From the NCBI RefSeq assembly GCF_030580995.1, contig NZ_JAUQSZ010000017.1:30744-94743 (forward strand): 64,000 nucleotides of DNA, in the 5' to 3' direction. Shown piece by piece: positions 20,597-29,784 of the stretch. A model generated the notes under the pieces. That model saw only the letters and a list, made by a program, of their open reading frames with translations. It was not told the origin of the DNA and made no database searches. The stretch is from Sphingomonas immobilis (GTDB lineage Bacteria > Pseudomonadota > Alphaproteobacteria > Sphingomonadales > Sphingomonadaceae). The stretch's first letter is position 1. Each line of letters starts with the position of its first letter. The position numbers and the translations under genes are program-made.

Positions 20597-22456
20597 ATGA
20601 TCTCCCACGCCCTCCTGCGTCTCGCGCTTGCCGGGTCGGCGCTCTTGTCGGGGCTGGGTGCGCCGCCGCCGTCCGAGCGGCAGACGCTGATCCGCGGCGC
20701 GCGCGTGTTCGACGGCAGCGGCACGCCCGCCGTGATCGAGGACGTGCTGATCGAGGATGGCAGGATCGCCGCGATCGGCACGCACCTCACCGCGCCGCCG
20801 CATGCGCGCATCGTCGATGCGAAAGGCATGACGCTGATCCCCGGCCTGCACGATCTCCACACGCATCTGCGCGCGCCGGCCTATGACGCGCCCGACGACA
20901 TGGGGAAGGCGTGGGCGGGCTATCTCGTCAACGGCATCACCACGGTCGATGATTTCTCGGTCGCGGGCGAGATGCTCGCCCCCATCCGCGAGATGGCGGC
21001 CGCGCACGCCCCCGAAGCCCCGCACCTCAACCTCGCGATACGGCTCGGCGTGCCGGGCGGGCATGGGACGGAGTTCGGCTGGGGCGACATGTTCACGCTG
21101 CAGGCGACGACGCCGCGCGCCGCGCACCTCGCGATGGCCAAGGCGCTGCCGTACAAGCCCGATCTCATCAAGGTGTTCGCCGACGGCTGGCGCTACGGCC
21201 GCGACCCCGATCTCAACAGCATGAACGTCGGCACCCTCTCCGCCATCGTCGAGGATGCGCACAAGGCCGGGTTGCCGGTCATCACCCATACCGTGACGCT
21301 GGAGGGCGCGAAGGTGGCGGCGGCGGCGGGGGTCGATGCGGTCGGCCACGGCGTCGGCGATGCGCCGGTCGACGACGACCTGATCGCGCTGATGAAGGCG
21401 CACCACACCGCCTATATCCCGACGCTGGTCGTCTACGAACCGCAGCAGGAGCGCCGCTTCGTGCCCGGCGAATATGCCGCGCTCTCGCCGCCCGAACGCA
21501 AGCGCGAGACGGCCTATCAGACGCTGCTCAAGGAGACGCCCGAGCCGGTCGAACCCTATGACGCGAAGCGCTGGGCGATCATGCAGGACAATATCCGGCG
21601 AGTGAAGGCGGCGGGCATCCGCATCGGCATCGGCACCGACAGCGGCATCGGCGGCGTCTATCACGGGCCGGGCGCGATCCGCGAGATCACCTGGCTGACG
21701 AAGCTCGGCTTCACGCCCGCCGAGGCGCTGGTCGCGGCGACGAGCACGAGCGCCGACATCATCGGCCAGGCGAAGGACCATGGCCGCATCGCGCCGGGGA
21801 TGCGCGCCGACGTCGTGCTGGTGAAGGGCCGCCCCGACGAGGATATCGCCGCGCTGTGGAACGTCGCGCAGGTGTTCGTCGCGGGGCGCGCGGTGCAGCT
21901 CGAACCGTTGCGCAAACTGCTGGCGAGCGACGCGCCGACGCCGTTGCCCGTACATCCGATGTCCGGGCCGATCGACACCGGCGCGCGCGGCGACGGGCGC
22001 ACCGATCTCGACACCTTGCCGGTCGAGGGCACCGAGGCCGGCAGCGACCATAGCGACGTCGCCTTCGTGCGGCCCGACGCCCAGCGGCTCTTCCTGCTCG
22101 CAACGATGGGCGCGCGGGCACAGCCCTATGCCCAGCTCAACCTGCCGCTGACCAAGGGATCGGTGCAGCTCGCCGATGCGCGCGGCTTCACCGGTGTCGT
22201 ATTCGAGGCGCGCGGAAACGGCGACTATGCTTTGCTGTTCGACAGTTACGCGCTCGATCAGGATGCTTGGTTCAAGACAGATTTCACCGTCGCGGCCGGC
22301 GCGCGGAGCGAGGTGCGCATCCCCTTCACCGCCTTCCGATCGGCCGATCCGGCGGCGAAACTCGACCTTGCGAAGCTGCGCACGCTGATCGTGCGGCTGA
22401 AGGGCACGCCGGGCGGGACGGCGTGGCTGCAACTGGAGAAGGTGCGGTTCTACTGA
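20597..22456 (+). CDS. Amidohydrolase with C-terminal CIA30-like domain
   Basis: A 619-residue protein with a short signal-like N-terminus (LLRLALAGSALLSGLG). The amidohydrolase domain (about 30-430) has His88-x-His90 in LHDLHTHL, VITHTVTLEG, VDAVGHGVGD and the late Asp in GIGTDSGIGG, the metal ligands of the imidazolonepropionase/prolidase-like group. Residues from about 450 on (SDHSDVAFVRPD to TAWLQLEKVRFY) resemble the CIA30 galactose-binding-like fold. The fusion suggests a secreted hydrolase with a ligand-binding module. Substrate unknown; it neighbours cell-wall and D-amino-acid genes. Confidence 0.82.
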   Translation: MISHALLRLALAGSALLSGLGAPPPSERQTLIRGARVFDGSGTPAVIEDVLIEDGRIAAIGTHLTAPPHARIVDAKGMTLIPGLHDLHTHLRAPAYDAPDDMGKAWAGYLVNGITTVDDFSVAGEMLAPIREMAAAHAPEAPHLNLAIRLGVPGGHGTEFGWGDMFTLQATTPRAAHLAMAKALPYKPDLIKVFADGWRYGRDPDLNSMNVGTLSAIVEDAHKAGLPVITHTVTLEGAKVAAAAGVDAVGHGVGDAPVDDDLIALMKAHHTAYIPTLVVYEPQQERRFVPGEYAALSPPERKRETAYQTLLKETPEPVEPYDAKRWAIMQDNIRRVKAAGIRIGIGTDSGIGGVYHGPGAIREITWLTKLGFTPAEALVAATSTSADIIGQAKDHGRIAPGMRADVVLVKGRPDEDIAALWNVAQVFVAGRAVQLEPLRKLLASDAPTPLPVHPMSGPIDTGARGDGRTDLDTLPVEGTEAGSDHSDVAFVRPDAQRLFLLATMGARAQPYAQLNLPLTKGSVQLADARGFTGVVFEARGNGDYALLFDSYALDQDAWFKTDFTVAAGARSEVRIPFTAFRSADPAAKLDLAKLRTLIVRLKGTPGGTAWLQLEKVRFY

Positions 22457-23694
22457 TCCACGGCGGATCGATACACCGCCTCGTCCAGCTCCCCCTCCCA
22501 CTTCGCGACTGTCGTCGCGACCGCGAGGTTGGCGCTGGCGCTCGGCACGGTGCGCGTCATGTCGAGCAGGCGGTCGAAGGGGAGGACGAAGCCGACCACG
22601 AGCGCCGTCTGTTCGGGCGCGATGCCGACCGCCGACAGCACCGCCGCCAGCATGAACAGCGAGGCGCTCGGCACCGGCGCCGTGCCGAACGCCGCCAGCG
22701 CGCCGGTCAGCAGCACCGTCGCATAGACCTGCGGCGACAGCGGCGTGCCGAACGCCTGCAGCGCGAACATGCTGAGCAGCCCGACGTACATCGCCGTGCC
22801 GTCCTTGCCGATGCTCGCGCCGAGCGGCAGCACGGTCGAATAGATTGGCCGCGCCACGCCGAGATTGTCGCCCGCCACGCGCATCGCCACCGGCAGCGTC
22901 GCCGAGCTCGACGCGGTCGAGAAGGCGATCGCCAGCGCATCGACGATGCCGCGGAAGAACGACAGCACCGGCAGCCGCGCGGCGAAGCGCAGCAGAAGGC
23001 TGTGGACGACGAGCATCTGGATCAGCGAGCCCAGCACCACGGCGAGCGCCAGCCAGCCGACATGGACGAACACCGCCGCGCCGTTCGCCGCGACGGCATT
23101 GGCGATCAGCGCGAACACGCCGAACGGGGTCGCCTCCATGACGATGCCGACGACGCGCAGCAGCACCGCCGACAGCGACTGGAGCAGCGCCGCGAAGGGC
23201 TTGCCGGGCTCGCCCGCCACGACGGTGCCGACGCCCACCAGGATCGCGACGAAGATCAGCGCGAGCATGTCGCCCTTTGCCAGCGCGTCGGCGATGTTGA
23301 GCGGGACGATACCGATGAGCTGGTCGTAGGGCGTCACCGGGGCCCCCAGCGGATGCGGTGCGGCGGTGCCGAGCGGCGCGCCGATGCCGGGCTGCACGAT
23401 GCTGGCGACAATCATACCGACGGAGACGGCGAGGAAGGTCGTGAGCGCGAACAGGCCGATCGTGCGCCCGCCGAGGCCGCCGAGGCGCTTGGGATCGGCG
23501 AGCGCGGTGATCCCCGCCGCGATCGTCACCAGCACGATCGGCGCGACCAACATGCGGATCGCGCGTACGAACAGATCGCCGAGAAACTGGACGTAGGGCG
23601 TCGCGCGCGGGGCGACGAGCGCAAAGGCGATGCCGAGTGCGAGCGCGCCGAGCACGCGCTTCCACAGCGGGATGGCGAACCAAAGGCGGATCAC
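22450..23694 (-). CDS. Dicarboxylate/amino acid:cation symporter (DAACS)
   Basis: A 414-residue integral membrane protein of the GltP/DctA family. It has the N-terminal helices (LWKRVLGALALGIAFALVAP), the serine-rich loop AFSTASSSATLPVAM of the first re-entrant hairpin, and ASIGKDGTAMYVGLLSMFALQAFG followed by VLPFDRLLDMTRT. These transporters move glutamate, aspartate or C4-dicarboxylates with Na+ or H+. It ends a five-gene operon with D-amino-acid enzymes, so glutamate or an N-acyl derivative is the likely cargo. Its stop overlaps the convergent amidohydrolase stop by 7 nt. Confidence 0.93.
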   Translation of the reverse strand: MIRLWFAIPLWKRVLGALALGIAFALVAPRATPYVQFLGDLFVRAIRMLVAPIVLVTIAAGITALADPKRLGGLGGRTIGLFALTTFLAVSVGMIVASIVQPGIGAPLGTAAPHPLGAPVTPYDQLIGIVPLNIADALAKGDMLALIFVAILVGVGTVVAGEPGKPFAALLQSLSAVLLRVVGIVMEATPFGVFALIANAVAANGAAVFVHVGWLALAVVLGSLIQMLVVHSLLLRFAARLPVLSFFRGIVDALAIAFSTASSSATLPVAMRVAGDNLGVARPIYSTVLPLGASIGKDGTAMYVGLLSMFALQAFGTPLSPQVYATVLLTGALAAFGTAPVPSASLFMLAAVLSAVGIAPEQTALVVGFVLPFDRLLDMTRTVPSASANLAVATTVAKWEGELDEAVYRSAVDQ

Positions 23695-23722
23695 GCCCCC
23701 TCCCCCGTGGAGTGGTGAACGA

Positions 23723-25282
23723 TCATTGGCGTTTCGGCTTGTGGCTCAGCGCCCGTCCGCCCGCCTTGCCGGTCAGCACGCCGCCATCGACCGCGACCAC
23801 ACCGTTGACGAGTACCGTGCGCACACCGCTCGCGGTGAGCGTCGGTTGTTCGTAGGTCGCGCGGTCGGCGTAGGTCTTGGGGTCGAATACCACCACATCG
23901 GCATGCGCGCCTGCACGAAGGTGCCCGCGCCCGGCGAGGTGGAAGGTGTCCGCCGTCAGCGCGCTGCTCGAGTCGACGAACTGGCGCAGTGAGATTACCT
24001 TGTCGGCCACGACGTATTTCGCGTATTTTCGTGCGAAGCTGCCGTAGACGCGCGGGTGGCCGCCCGATGCGTCGGAGCCGGTCATCACCCACGGCTGGGC
24101 CATGAAAGCGGCGATGTCGGCCTCGCTCTGGTTGAAGGAGACGGTGGCGGGATCGGCCTGGCGGATGACGGCGATGGCCGCTTCGGTCGCATTGACGCCC
24201 TGCGCCTTCGCCACCTCGGCGAGCGTACGACCCTTGGACGGCCCCTCGACGATCAGCAGTTTCTCCGCGCCGCCGCGCTTGCGGAGATTCTCGACCATGC
24301 CGGCGCGCAGCTTCATCGCCAACGCCACATCGTCGAAGCGCTTGAGCAAGGCCGCGCGCCCGCCGTCCTGCGCCCATAAAGGCACGAGGCTGGCGACGAG
24401 GCTCGTTCCGCTGGCGTCATAGGGATATTGATCGGCGGTGACGTCCTGCCCGGCGCGGCGCGCAGCCGCCACCTTGGCGATGATCGCGGGCGCAGTGCCC
24501 TGCACATCGACGCCGAGCGCCTTGATGTGGCTGATATGGACCGGGATATGCCCCTCGCGGCCGATCGCGATGGCCTCGTCGATCGCCGCTGCCAGACCTA
24601 CCGTGTAGGAAGATTCGTCGCGGATATGGCTGTCGTAGCTGCCGCCACAAACCCCCGCGACCCGCGCCAGCGCGACCACCTCGGGCGTCTTGGAGAAGCT
24701 CTGCGGCGCGTAGAACAGGCCGGTGGAAAGACCGAGCGCCCCCTGCAGCATGCCCTGCCGTACCAGCCGCGCCATCTGCGCCGCCTCGACGGGGGTCGGG
24801 TCGCGGTTCGCCGCGCCGATCACTTTCGCACGGATGCTGCCGAAGCCGATATAGGTGGCGTAGTTGATGCCGACCGGCCACTTCTTCGCGCTCGCCAGCG
24901 TGCCCGCGACGTCAATCTCGCCGCCGCCGTCGTTGCCGATGAAGGCGGTCGTCACGCCCTGCATCAGGAAGGCGGGGACCAGCCGCCGCTTCGCGTCGGG
25001 CGAGGCGAGGTCCGGCCCCATATGCGTATGCGGATCGATGAAGCCGGGGGCGACGATCAGGCCTTTCGCGTCGATCGTCCGCGCGGCGCGCAGCGCGAGG
25101 TGCGGGCCGACCGCGACGATCCGGTCGCCCTTCACCGCCACGTCGCCGGTGAAGGGCGCGGCCCCGCCGGGATAGACCGTGCCGCCCCTGATCAGCAGAT
25201 CGGCCCCGTCGGCCTTTGGCGGCGCGGCGCTCGTGCCGAGAGTGAGGCCCGCGAGCAATAACGTCAGCCCGCGTGCGATCAT
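23723..25282 (-). CDS. N-acyl-D-amino-acid deacylase (D-aminoacylase family), exported
   Basis: A 519-residue amidohydrolase with a signal peptide (IARGLTLLLAGLTLGTSAAP). Metal ligands His85 and His87 lie in FIDPHTHMGPD; GLSTGLFYAPQ, HIRDESSYT and VHISHIKALG follow; MTGSDASGGHPRVYGSFARK is the family's C-terminal signature. D-aminoacylases remove the acyl group from N-acyl-D-amino acids. Its ATG overlaps the dipeptide epimerase stop (ATGA). It could supply free D-amino acids from extracellular N-acyl forms, or process the N-acyl intermediates of the DgcN/DgcA route. Confidence 0.9.
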   Translation of the reverse strand: MIARGLTLLLAGLTLGTSAAPPKADGADLLIRGGTVYPGGAAPFTGDVAVKGDRIVAVGPHLALRAARTIDAKGLIVAPGFIDPHTHMGPDLASPDAKRRLVPAFLMQGVTTAFIGNDGGGEIDVAGTLASAKKWPVGINYATYIGFGSIRAKVIGAANRDPTPVEAAQMARLVRQGMLQGALGLSTGLFYAPQSFSKTPEVVALARVAGVCGGSYDSHIRDESSYTVGLAAAIDEAIAIGREGHIPVHISHIKALGVDVQGTAPAIIAKVAAARRAGQDVTADQYPYDASGTSLVASLVPLWAQDGGRAALLKRFDDVALAMKLRAGMVENLRKRGGAEKLLIVEGPSKGRTLAEVAKAQGVNATEAAIAVIRQADPATVSFNQSEADIAAFMAQPWVMTGSDASGGHPRVYGSFARKYAKYVVADKVISLRQFVDSSSALTADTFHLAGRGHLRAGAHADVVVFDPKTYADRATYEQPTLTASGVRTVLVNGVVAVDGGVLTGKAGGRALSHKPKRQ

Positions 25283-26265
25283 GTCGTTCCCCAAAAGCCT
25301 TTTGCGGGTGGCACCATGTAGCCGCTTTCGTCGCGCACCCCGCCGGGGCGATCCTCGGCGAGCCATGTCGGCCCGTCAAGATCGGCGAAATCGGACAGGC
25401 GCGCGATGTGCATGGCCGGCGCGATCGACAGCGAGGAGCTGACCATGCAGCCGGTCATCAGCCCGAGCCCGCGCGCCCGCGTCTCCCGCGCCAGTTCCAG
25501 CGCGGCGGTGAGCCCGCCCGCCTTGTCGAGCTTGACGTTGACGATCTGATAGCGCCGCGCGACCGTGTCGAGATCGGCGGCCGTATGCACCGCTTCGTCG
25601 GCGCAGATCGGCACGGCGGGGGTGAAACCCTCCAGACAGGCATCGTCCCCAGCGGGCACCGGCTGCTCGAGCATCGCCACTTTCAGTTCGACCAGCCGCG
25701 GCATCAGCCTCTCGATCAAGGCGCGGTCCCAGCTTTCGTTGGGATCGACGATCAGCGCCGCCCCCGGCGCGGCCGCGCGGACGGCGCGAAGGCGCGCTTC
25801 GGGATCGGTCGCGTCGACCTTTACCTTGAGCAGCGGCGCGGCGGCGACCTCTGCGGCGGCGGCGGCCATCGCCTCGGGCGTGTCGATGACGATGGTGAGC
25901 GCGCTCACCAGCCGCTCCGGCGCGGGCGCACCGATCAGCGCGGCGACGTCCGTGCCCGAAAGCCGCGCCTCCAGATCCCACAAGGCGCAATCGACGGCGT
26001 TGCGCGCAGCCCCCGGCGGCAGCAGGCCGAGCAGTTCCTGCCGCCCCGCGCCGTCCGCGATCGCGCCGCCTATCCCCTCGATCTGCGCGAGCGCGCTCTC
26101 AATCGTCTCGCCGTAGCGGGCATAGGGCACGCCCTCGCCCTGCCCGGTCGCGCCGCCCTCGCCGATCGCCACGACGATCACCTCCGCCGCCGTCCTCACC
26201 CCGCGCGATATGCGGAACGGGCGGTTGAGCGGCAGGCTGTCGTGGCGGAAGGCGAGGCTACGCAT
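25279..26265 (-). CDS. dgcA: Dipeptide epimerase / N-acetyl-D-glutamate racemase (DgcA-like), enolase superfamily
   Basis: A 328-residue enolase-superfamily enzyme. The catalytic Lys pair is K147-x-K149 in LLKVKV; metal ligands fall at Asp174 in VDPNESWD, Glu in MLEQPVP and Asp in CADEAVHT; the second Lys is in VNVKLDKAGG. This is the L-Ala-D/L-Glu epimerase pattern (YcjG/YkfB). Next to a DUF1611 gene, such enzymes have been described as DgcA, which racemises N-acetyl-D-Glu to N-acetyl-L-Glu. Overlaps on both sides (ATGA and 8 nt) show coupled translation. Dipeptide epimerase activity in murein recycling remains an alternative. Confidence 0.88.
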   Translation of the reverse strand: MRSLAFRHDSLPLNRPFRISRGVRTAAEVIVVAIGEGGATGQGEGVPYARYGETIESALAQIEGIGGAIADGAGRQELLGLLPPGAARNAVDCALWDLEARLSGTDVAALIGAPAPERLVSALTIVIDTPEAMAAAAAEVAAAPLLKVKVDATDPEARLRAVRAAAPGAALIVDPNESWDRALIERLMPRLVELKVAMLEQPVPAGDDACLEGFTPAVPICADEAVHTAADLDTVARRYQIVNVKLDKAGGLTAALELARETRARGLGLMTGCMVSSSLSIAPAMHIARLSDFADLDGPTWLAEDRPGGVRDESGYMVPPAKGFWGTT

Positions 26266-27256
26266 CCAGCATGTCTAGGATCGGATCGAGACTCATGGTC
26301 ATCGGATCGACGCACGGCAGCCCGGTCTCCGCCGCGATCGCCTCACACAGCGGCGCAATCGCGTCCTTCGCCATCGCCGAGGTGTTGAGGCACACGCCGA
26401 CCGCGCGCACGTGCGCGCTCGTCAGCCGCGCGACCTGCAGATTGGCGGCGAGGCATTCGACGATCCCCGGCAATTTCCGCCCCGGCAGCCCGCGCATGCT
26501 CTCGCGCACCGGATCGTGACACATCACGATCGCCTCGGCCTGCGCGCCGTGCAGCAGCCCGGTCGAGACGCCCGCGAAGCTCGGGTGGAACAGCGAGCCC
26601 TGCCCCTCGATCACGTCCCAGCCCCTGTCGGCGCGGCCCGGCGTCAGCATCTCGATCGCGCCCGAGATGAAATCGGCGACCACCGCGTCGACCGGCACGC
26701 CCTCGCCCGCGATGAGGATGCCGGTCTGCCCGGTCGCACGGAAATCGGCCGGGATGCCGCGTGCCTGCAGCGCGCGGGTCAGCGCGATCGTGGTGTACAT
26801 TTTACCCACTGAGCAATCAGTGCCGACCGTCAGCAGGCGGCGACCGGCGCGGGGGTAGCCGGTGCCTACGACGAGATCGGCGGGCGGATCGCGCACGTCG
26901 AACAACTGCAGGCCCTTCGCCTCGGCCAGCGCCTTCAACGCGGGCACGTCGCGCAGCCGCTGGTGGAGACCCGCCGCGACGTTCATGCCCGCCTCCAGCG
27001 CCGCCGTCGCGTCGGCGACGAGGTCCGCGCCCATCACGCCGCCCGAATTGGCGATGCCGAGCACGAGCGTTTTCGCGCCCGCTGCCGCCCCTTCGGCGAT
27101 CGTCATGCGCGGCAGGCCGACGCTCAGGGGGCAATCGTCGTGGCGGAATTCGCCGACGCAGTCCTCGGGGCGGAACACCGCGAGTCCGCGCGATGTCTTG
27201 ATGCCCGCGAAATCGCTGCTGTGGCCGAGGTAGAGGAGGAAGGGTGCTGGAATCAT
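26258..27256 (-). CDS. dgcN: DUF1611 family protein, DgcN-like D-glutamate N-acetyltransferase
   Basis: A 332-residue protein with an N-terminal Rossmann-like half (AKTLVLGIANSGGVMG) and a C-terminal P-loop domain with GTDCSVGK at 145-152, followed by DVIEGQGSLFHPSFAGVS and AIVMCHDP. This is the DUF1611 family. Members called DgcN acetylate D-Glu as the first step of a D-glutamate catabolic route whose second enzyme is the epimerase encoded next here. The gene pairing supports that role, but the activity is inferred. The serine hydrolase upstream ends only 9 nt away. Confidence 0.87.
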   Translation of the reverse strand: MIPAPFLLYLGHSSDFAGIKTSRGLAVFRPEDCVGEFRHDDCPLSVGLPRMTIAEGAAAGAKTLVLGIANSGGVMGADLVADATAALEAGMNVAAGLHQRLRDVPALKALAEAKGLQLFDVRDPPADLVVGTGYPRAGRRLLTVGTDCSVGKMYTTIALTRALQARGIPADFRATGQTGILIAGEGVPVDAVVADFISGAIEMLTPGRADRGWDVIEGQGSLFHPSFAGVSTGLLHGAQAEAIVMCHDPVRESMRGLPGRKLPGIVECLAANLQVARLTSAHVRAVGVCLNTSAMAKDAIAPLCEAIAAETGLPCVDPMTMSLDPILDMLDA

Positions 27257-27265
27257 GCGCGCACC

Positions 27266-28405
27266 CTAGGGCAAGGCTTTCGCAAGCGAAACCTCGGCCG
27301 GCGTGAAGGCGGAGCCCGCGGCGCGGATGCCGTCGGGCACGTCGGTCGCGAAATAGGCGACGCCGGTCCCGGTCTTCGGATCGATCCACAGGCCGGAGCG
27401 CAGGCCGTATGCCTCGCCTGCGTGGCCGATGCGGGTGCGCCCGTCGCCGAACGGATCGTCGAGGCACCCCTGCCGGCTGGTGGCGGTGAAGGTTACGGCG
27501 AGGCCATAGCTGCAATAGAAGCCGCGCTCGGTGTCGCCGTTGGTGCCGTCATAGGTCCATAGCGGCGTTGCGAGTGTCGCCACCGATTTCGCCGACAGCA
27601 ACCGCACCGGGCCGAGCCGCCCCTTCCCCAGCAGCATCCGCCCGATCGTCGCCAGCCCGTTCGCCGAGATGCGCAGGCCCCCTTGCGGCGAGAAGATCGC
27701 GCCGTTCGCGCCCGCGCGCCACGTCTTGAGGTCACACGCGCCGTCGCGCGCGGGCGTCACCGGGCAGGCGGCGATCATCTCCGCGCTGTCCTTCACCGGC
27801 TGGCCGGCGCGGTAGAGCACGACCGCGCGCGTTTTCGTCGCGGGCGCGCAGGCATCCCAATTGTAGCAGGCGCGCAGGCGCAGCGGCGTGAGGACGAGGC
27901 GCTTCATCAGCCGGTCGAACCGCTCGCCGGTGGCGCGCTCCATCACGGCGGCGATGACGGGCAAGTTGAAGTTGGTGTAGCGGAAGTATGTGCCCGGCGC
28001 GTGGGCGGCGTCCCACGCCTTCGGATCGGCCAGCACCCCGCGCATGTCGGCGTCGAGCGGCAGGACGTAATCGATCGTGTCGGTCAGGCTGGAACGGTGC
28101 GACAGCAGCAGGCGGAGCGTTACGGCCACGTCGGGGAAGGCCGGGTTGCGCAGGCTCCAGCCGAGCAGCCGCGATACGTCGGCGTCGAGATCGAGCTTCC
28201 CCGCCTCGACCAGCCGCATCACCGCGATGCCCGTCACCAGTTTCGAGATCGACGCGACGCGCACCGGATCGTCAGGCGTGACGGCGCGGTTGGCGGCGGC
28301 ATCGGCGAACCCCTCCGCGCGCGCGGAGGTGACACCGCGCGCATCGAAGGCCACGCGCACCTCGGCGACCGGGGGCCAGGGAACGGGAGCGGCGTCGAGT
28401 GGCAT
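27266..28405 (-). CDS. Serine hydrolase, beta-lactamase class C-like
   Basis: A 379-residue protein with Ser52-x-x-Lys55 in VASISK, a Tyr-x-Asn motif in FRYTNFN (about 142-144) and GHAGEAYG near 341-348 as the third motif. LLSHRSSLTD is typical of the family. There is no convincing signal peptide at this start. It is the first gene of the operon with dgcN, dgcA, the deacylase and the symporter, so a role in releasing D-amino acids or peptides is plausible. It is a second serine hydrolase in the same 12-kb region. Confidence 0.85.
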   Translation of the reverse strand: MPLDAAPVPWPPVAEVRVAFDARGVTSARAEGFADAAANRAVTPDDPVRVASISKLVTGIAVMRLVEAGKLDLDADVSRLLGWSLRNPAFPDVAVTLRLLLSHRSSLTDTIDYVLPLDADMRGVLADPKAWDAAHAPGTYFRYTNFNLPVIAAVMERATGERFDRLMKRLVLTPLRLRACYNWDACAPATKTRAVVLYRAGQPVKDSAEMIAACPVTPARDGACDLKTWRAGANGAIFSPQGGLRISANGLATIGRMLLGKGRLGPVRLLSAKSVATLATPLWTYDGTNGDTERGFYCSYGLAVTFTATSRQGCLDDPFGDGRTRIGHAGEAYGLRSGLWIDPKTGTGVAYFATDVPDGIRAAGSAFTPAEVSLAKALP

Positions 28406-28438
28406 GAGGGGGAGCGTAGCGGTGCCACGTCACTTCTC

Positions 28439-28466
28439 AAGCCCCTCCCCTTCAGGGAAGGGGCTT
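28439..28466. repeat. Short palindrome AAGCCCCTCCCC (family C)
   Basis: A 12-nt arm is followed by a four-base loop and its near-perfect complement (11 of 12). The same element, perfect, occurs at 35637-35664. Here it sits between divergent genes (serine hydrolase operon and second symporter), where it cannot be a simple terminator for either, which argues that it is a dispersed repeat. It lies in the shared promoter region. Confidence 0.7.
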
Positions 28467-28530
28467 TACGAGAATCCCCTTGCCAAATCCCCGCAATCCC
28501 CGTCCGTTAGGCGAAACGGGGGAAAGACAT

Positions 28531-29784
28531 ATGTCGCAGGCGACGCGGATCTTGTTGGCGCTGGTGGCGGGGTTGCTGCTCGGCATCGCGCTCGTCGCTG
28601 TCGATCCCAAGGTCGCGATCAGCATCACCGGCGTGACGCAGCCGATCGGGCTCGCCTGGCTGCACGGGTTGCAGATGGTGATCGTGCCGCTGATCGTCGG
28701 CCTGCTGGTGACGGGCGTGGGGGCCGCCGCCGATGCCGCGCGGGCGGGCAAGCTCGCCTTGCGTGCGGTGCTGACGATGGTCGTCATCCTGTGGACGACG
28801 ACATTGATGGCGGCGCTGGTGATGCCGCTGCTGCTCGATCTGTGGCCGCTGCCGCCCGCCTGGTCGGAGGCGCTGCGCCGCGCGCTGACGGGGGCGCAGC
28901 CGGTCGGTACGGTGCCCACGCTCAGCGCCTTTTTCGAGACGATCGTGCCCTCCAACGTCGTCAGCGCGGCGGCGGGCGACAGCTTCCTGCCGCTGACGGT
29001 GTTCGCGCTCGCGCTCGCCTTCGCGATCACGCAACTGCCCGAGGACGCGCGCAAGGGCATGACGGCGTGGTTCCAGTGGTTCACCGATGCGATGCTGATC
29101 ATCATCGGCTGGGTGCTGAAGCTCGCACCGGTCGGCGTCGGCGCGCTCGCCTACGGCGTCGGTGCGCGGACCGGGGCGGCGGCGTTCGGCGCGCTGCTCC
29201 ACTACATCATCATCGTCTCGTCGATCGGCTTCATCGTGCTGCTGATGGCCTATCCGGTGGCGATGCTGTTCGCGCGCGTCTCGCTGCTGCGCTTCGCCCG
29301 CGCGGTGGCCCCGGCGCAGGCGGTGGCGCTGTCGACGCAATCGTCGCTGGCGACGCTGCCGGCGATGCTCAGGGCGTCGGAGGAACTCGGCGCGTCGCCC
29401 GCCGCCGCCGGCATCGTCCTGCCGATCGCCGTCGCGATCTTCCGCGCGACCAGCCCCGCCATGAACCTCGCGGTCGCGCTCTACGTCGCGCACTGGCTGG
29501 GCGTGCCGATCGGGCCCGGCGCGCTGCTGGGGGGCATTTGCACCGCGGCGATCACGACGATGGGATCGGTCAGCCTGCCCGGCACGATCAGCTACATCGC
29601 CTCGGTCGCGCCGGTGGCGATCGCGATGGGCGTGCCGATCGAGGCGCTCGGCCTGCTCATCGCGGTCGAGACGATCCCCGATATGTTCCGCACCGTCGGC
29701 AACGTGACGATGGACGTCGCCATCGCCACCGGCCTCGGCAAGCGCGCGACCGACGTGACGGGCGGGATGCCGGTTCCCGACTAG
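28531..29784 (+). CDS. Dicarboxylate/amino acid:cation symporter (DAACS), second copy
   Basis: A 417-residue transporter of the same family as the one at 22450-23694 but clearly diverged. It shows ILLALVAGLLLGIALVAVDP, SITGVTQPIGLAWLHGLQMVIVPL, the serine-rich ALSTQSSLATLPAML and TMGSVSLPGTISY with ETIPDMFRTVGNVTMDV. It is transcribed away from the D-amino-acid operon, so both ends of the cluster encode acidic-amino-acid carriers. Start at 28531 follows GGGGGAAAGAC, a good ribosome binding site; the frame is open a little upstream. Confidence 0.92.
   Translation: MSQATRILLALVAGLLLGIALVAVDPKVAISITGVTQPIGLAWLHGLQMVIVPLIVGLLVTGVGAAADAARAGKLALRAVLTMVVILWTTTLMAALVMPLLLDLWPLPPAWSEALRRALTGAQPVGTVPTLSAFFETIVPSNVVSAAAGDSFLPLTVFALALAFAITQLPEDARKGMTAWFQWFTDAMLIIIGWVLKLAPVGVGALAYGVGARTGAAAFGALLHYIIIVSSIGFIVLLMAYPVAMLFARVSLLRFARAVAPAQAVALSTQSSLATLPAMLRASEELGASPAAAGIVLPIAVAIFRATSPAMNLAVALYVAHWLGVPIGPGALLGGICTAAITTMGSVSLPGTISYIASVAPVAIAMGVPIEALGLLIAVETIPDMFRTVGNVTMDVAIATGLGKRATDVTGGMPVPD

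Noticed and set aside
20555..23683. A 1042-codon minus-strand frame through the amidohydrolase and symporter
   Set aside because: Arg/Asp-rich shadow frame; both real genes have clear motifs in other frames.
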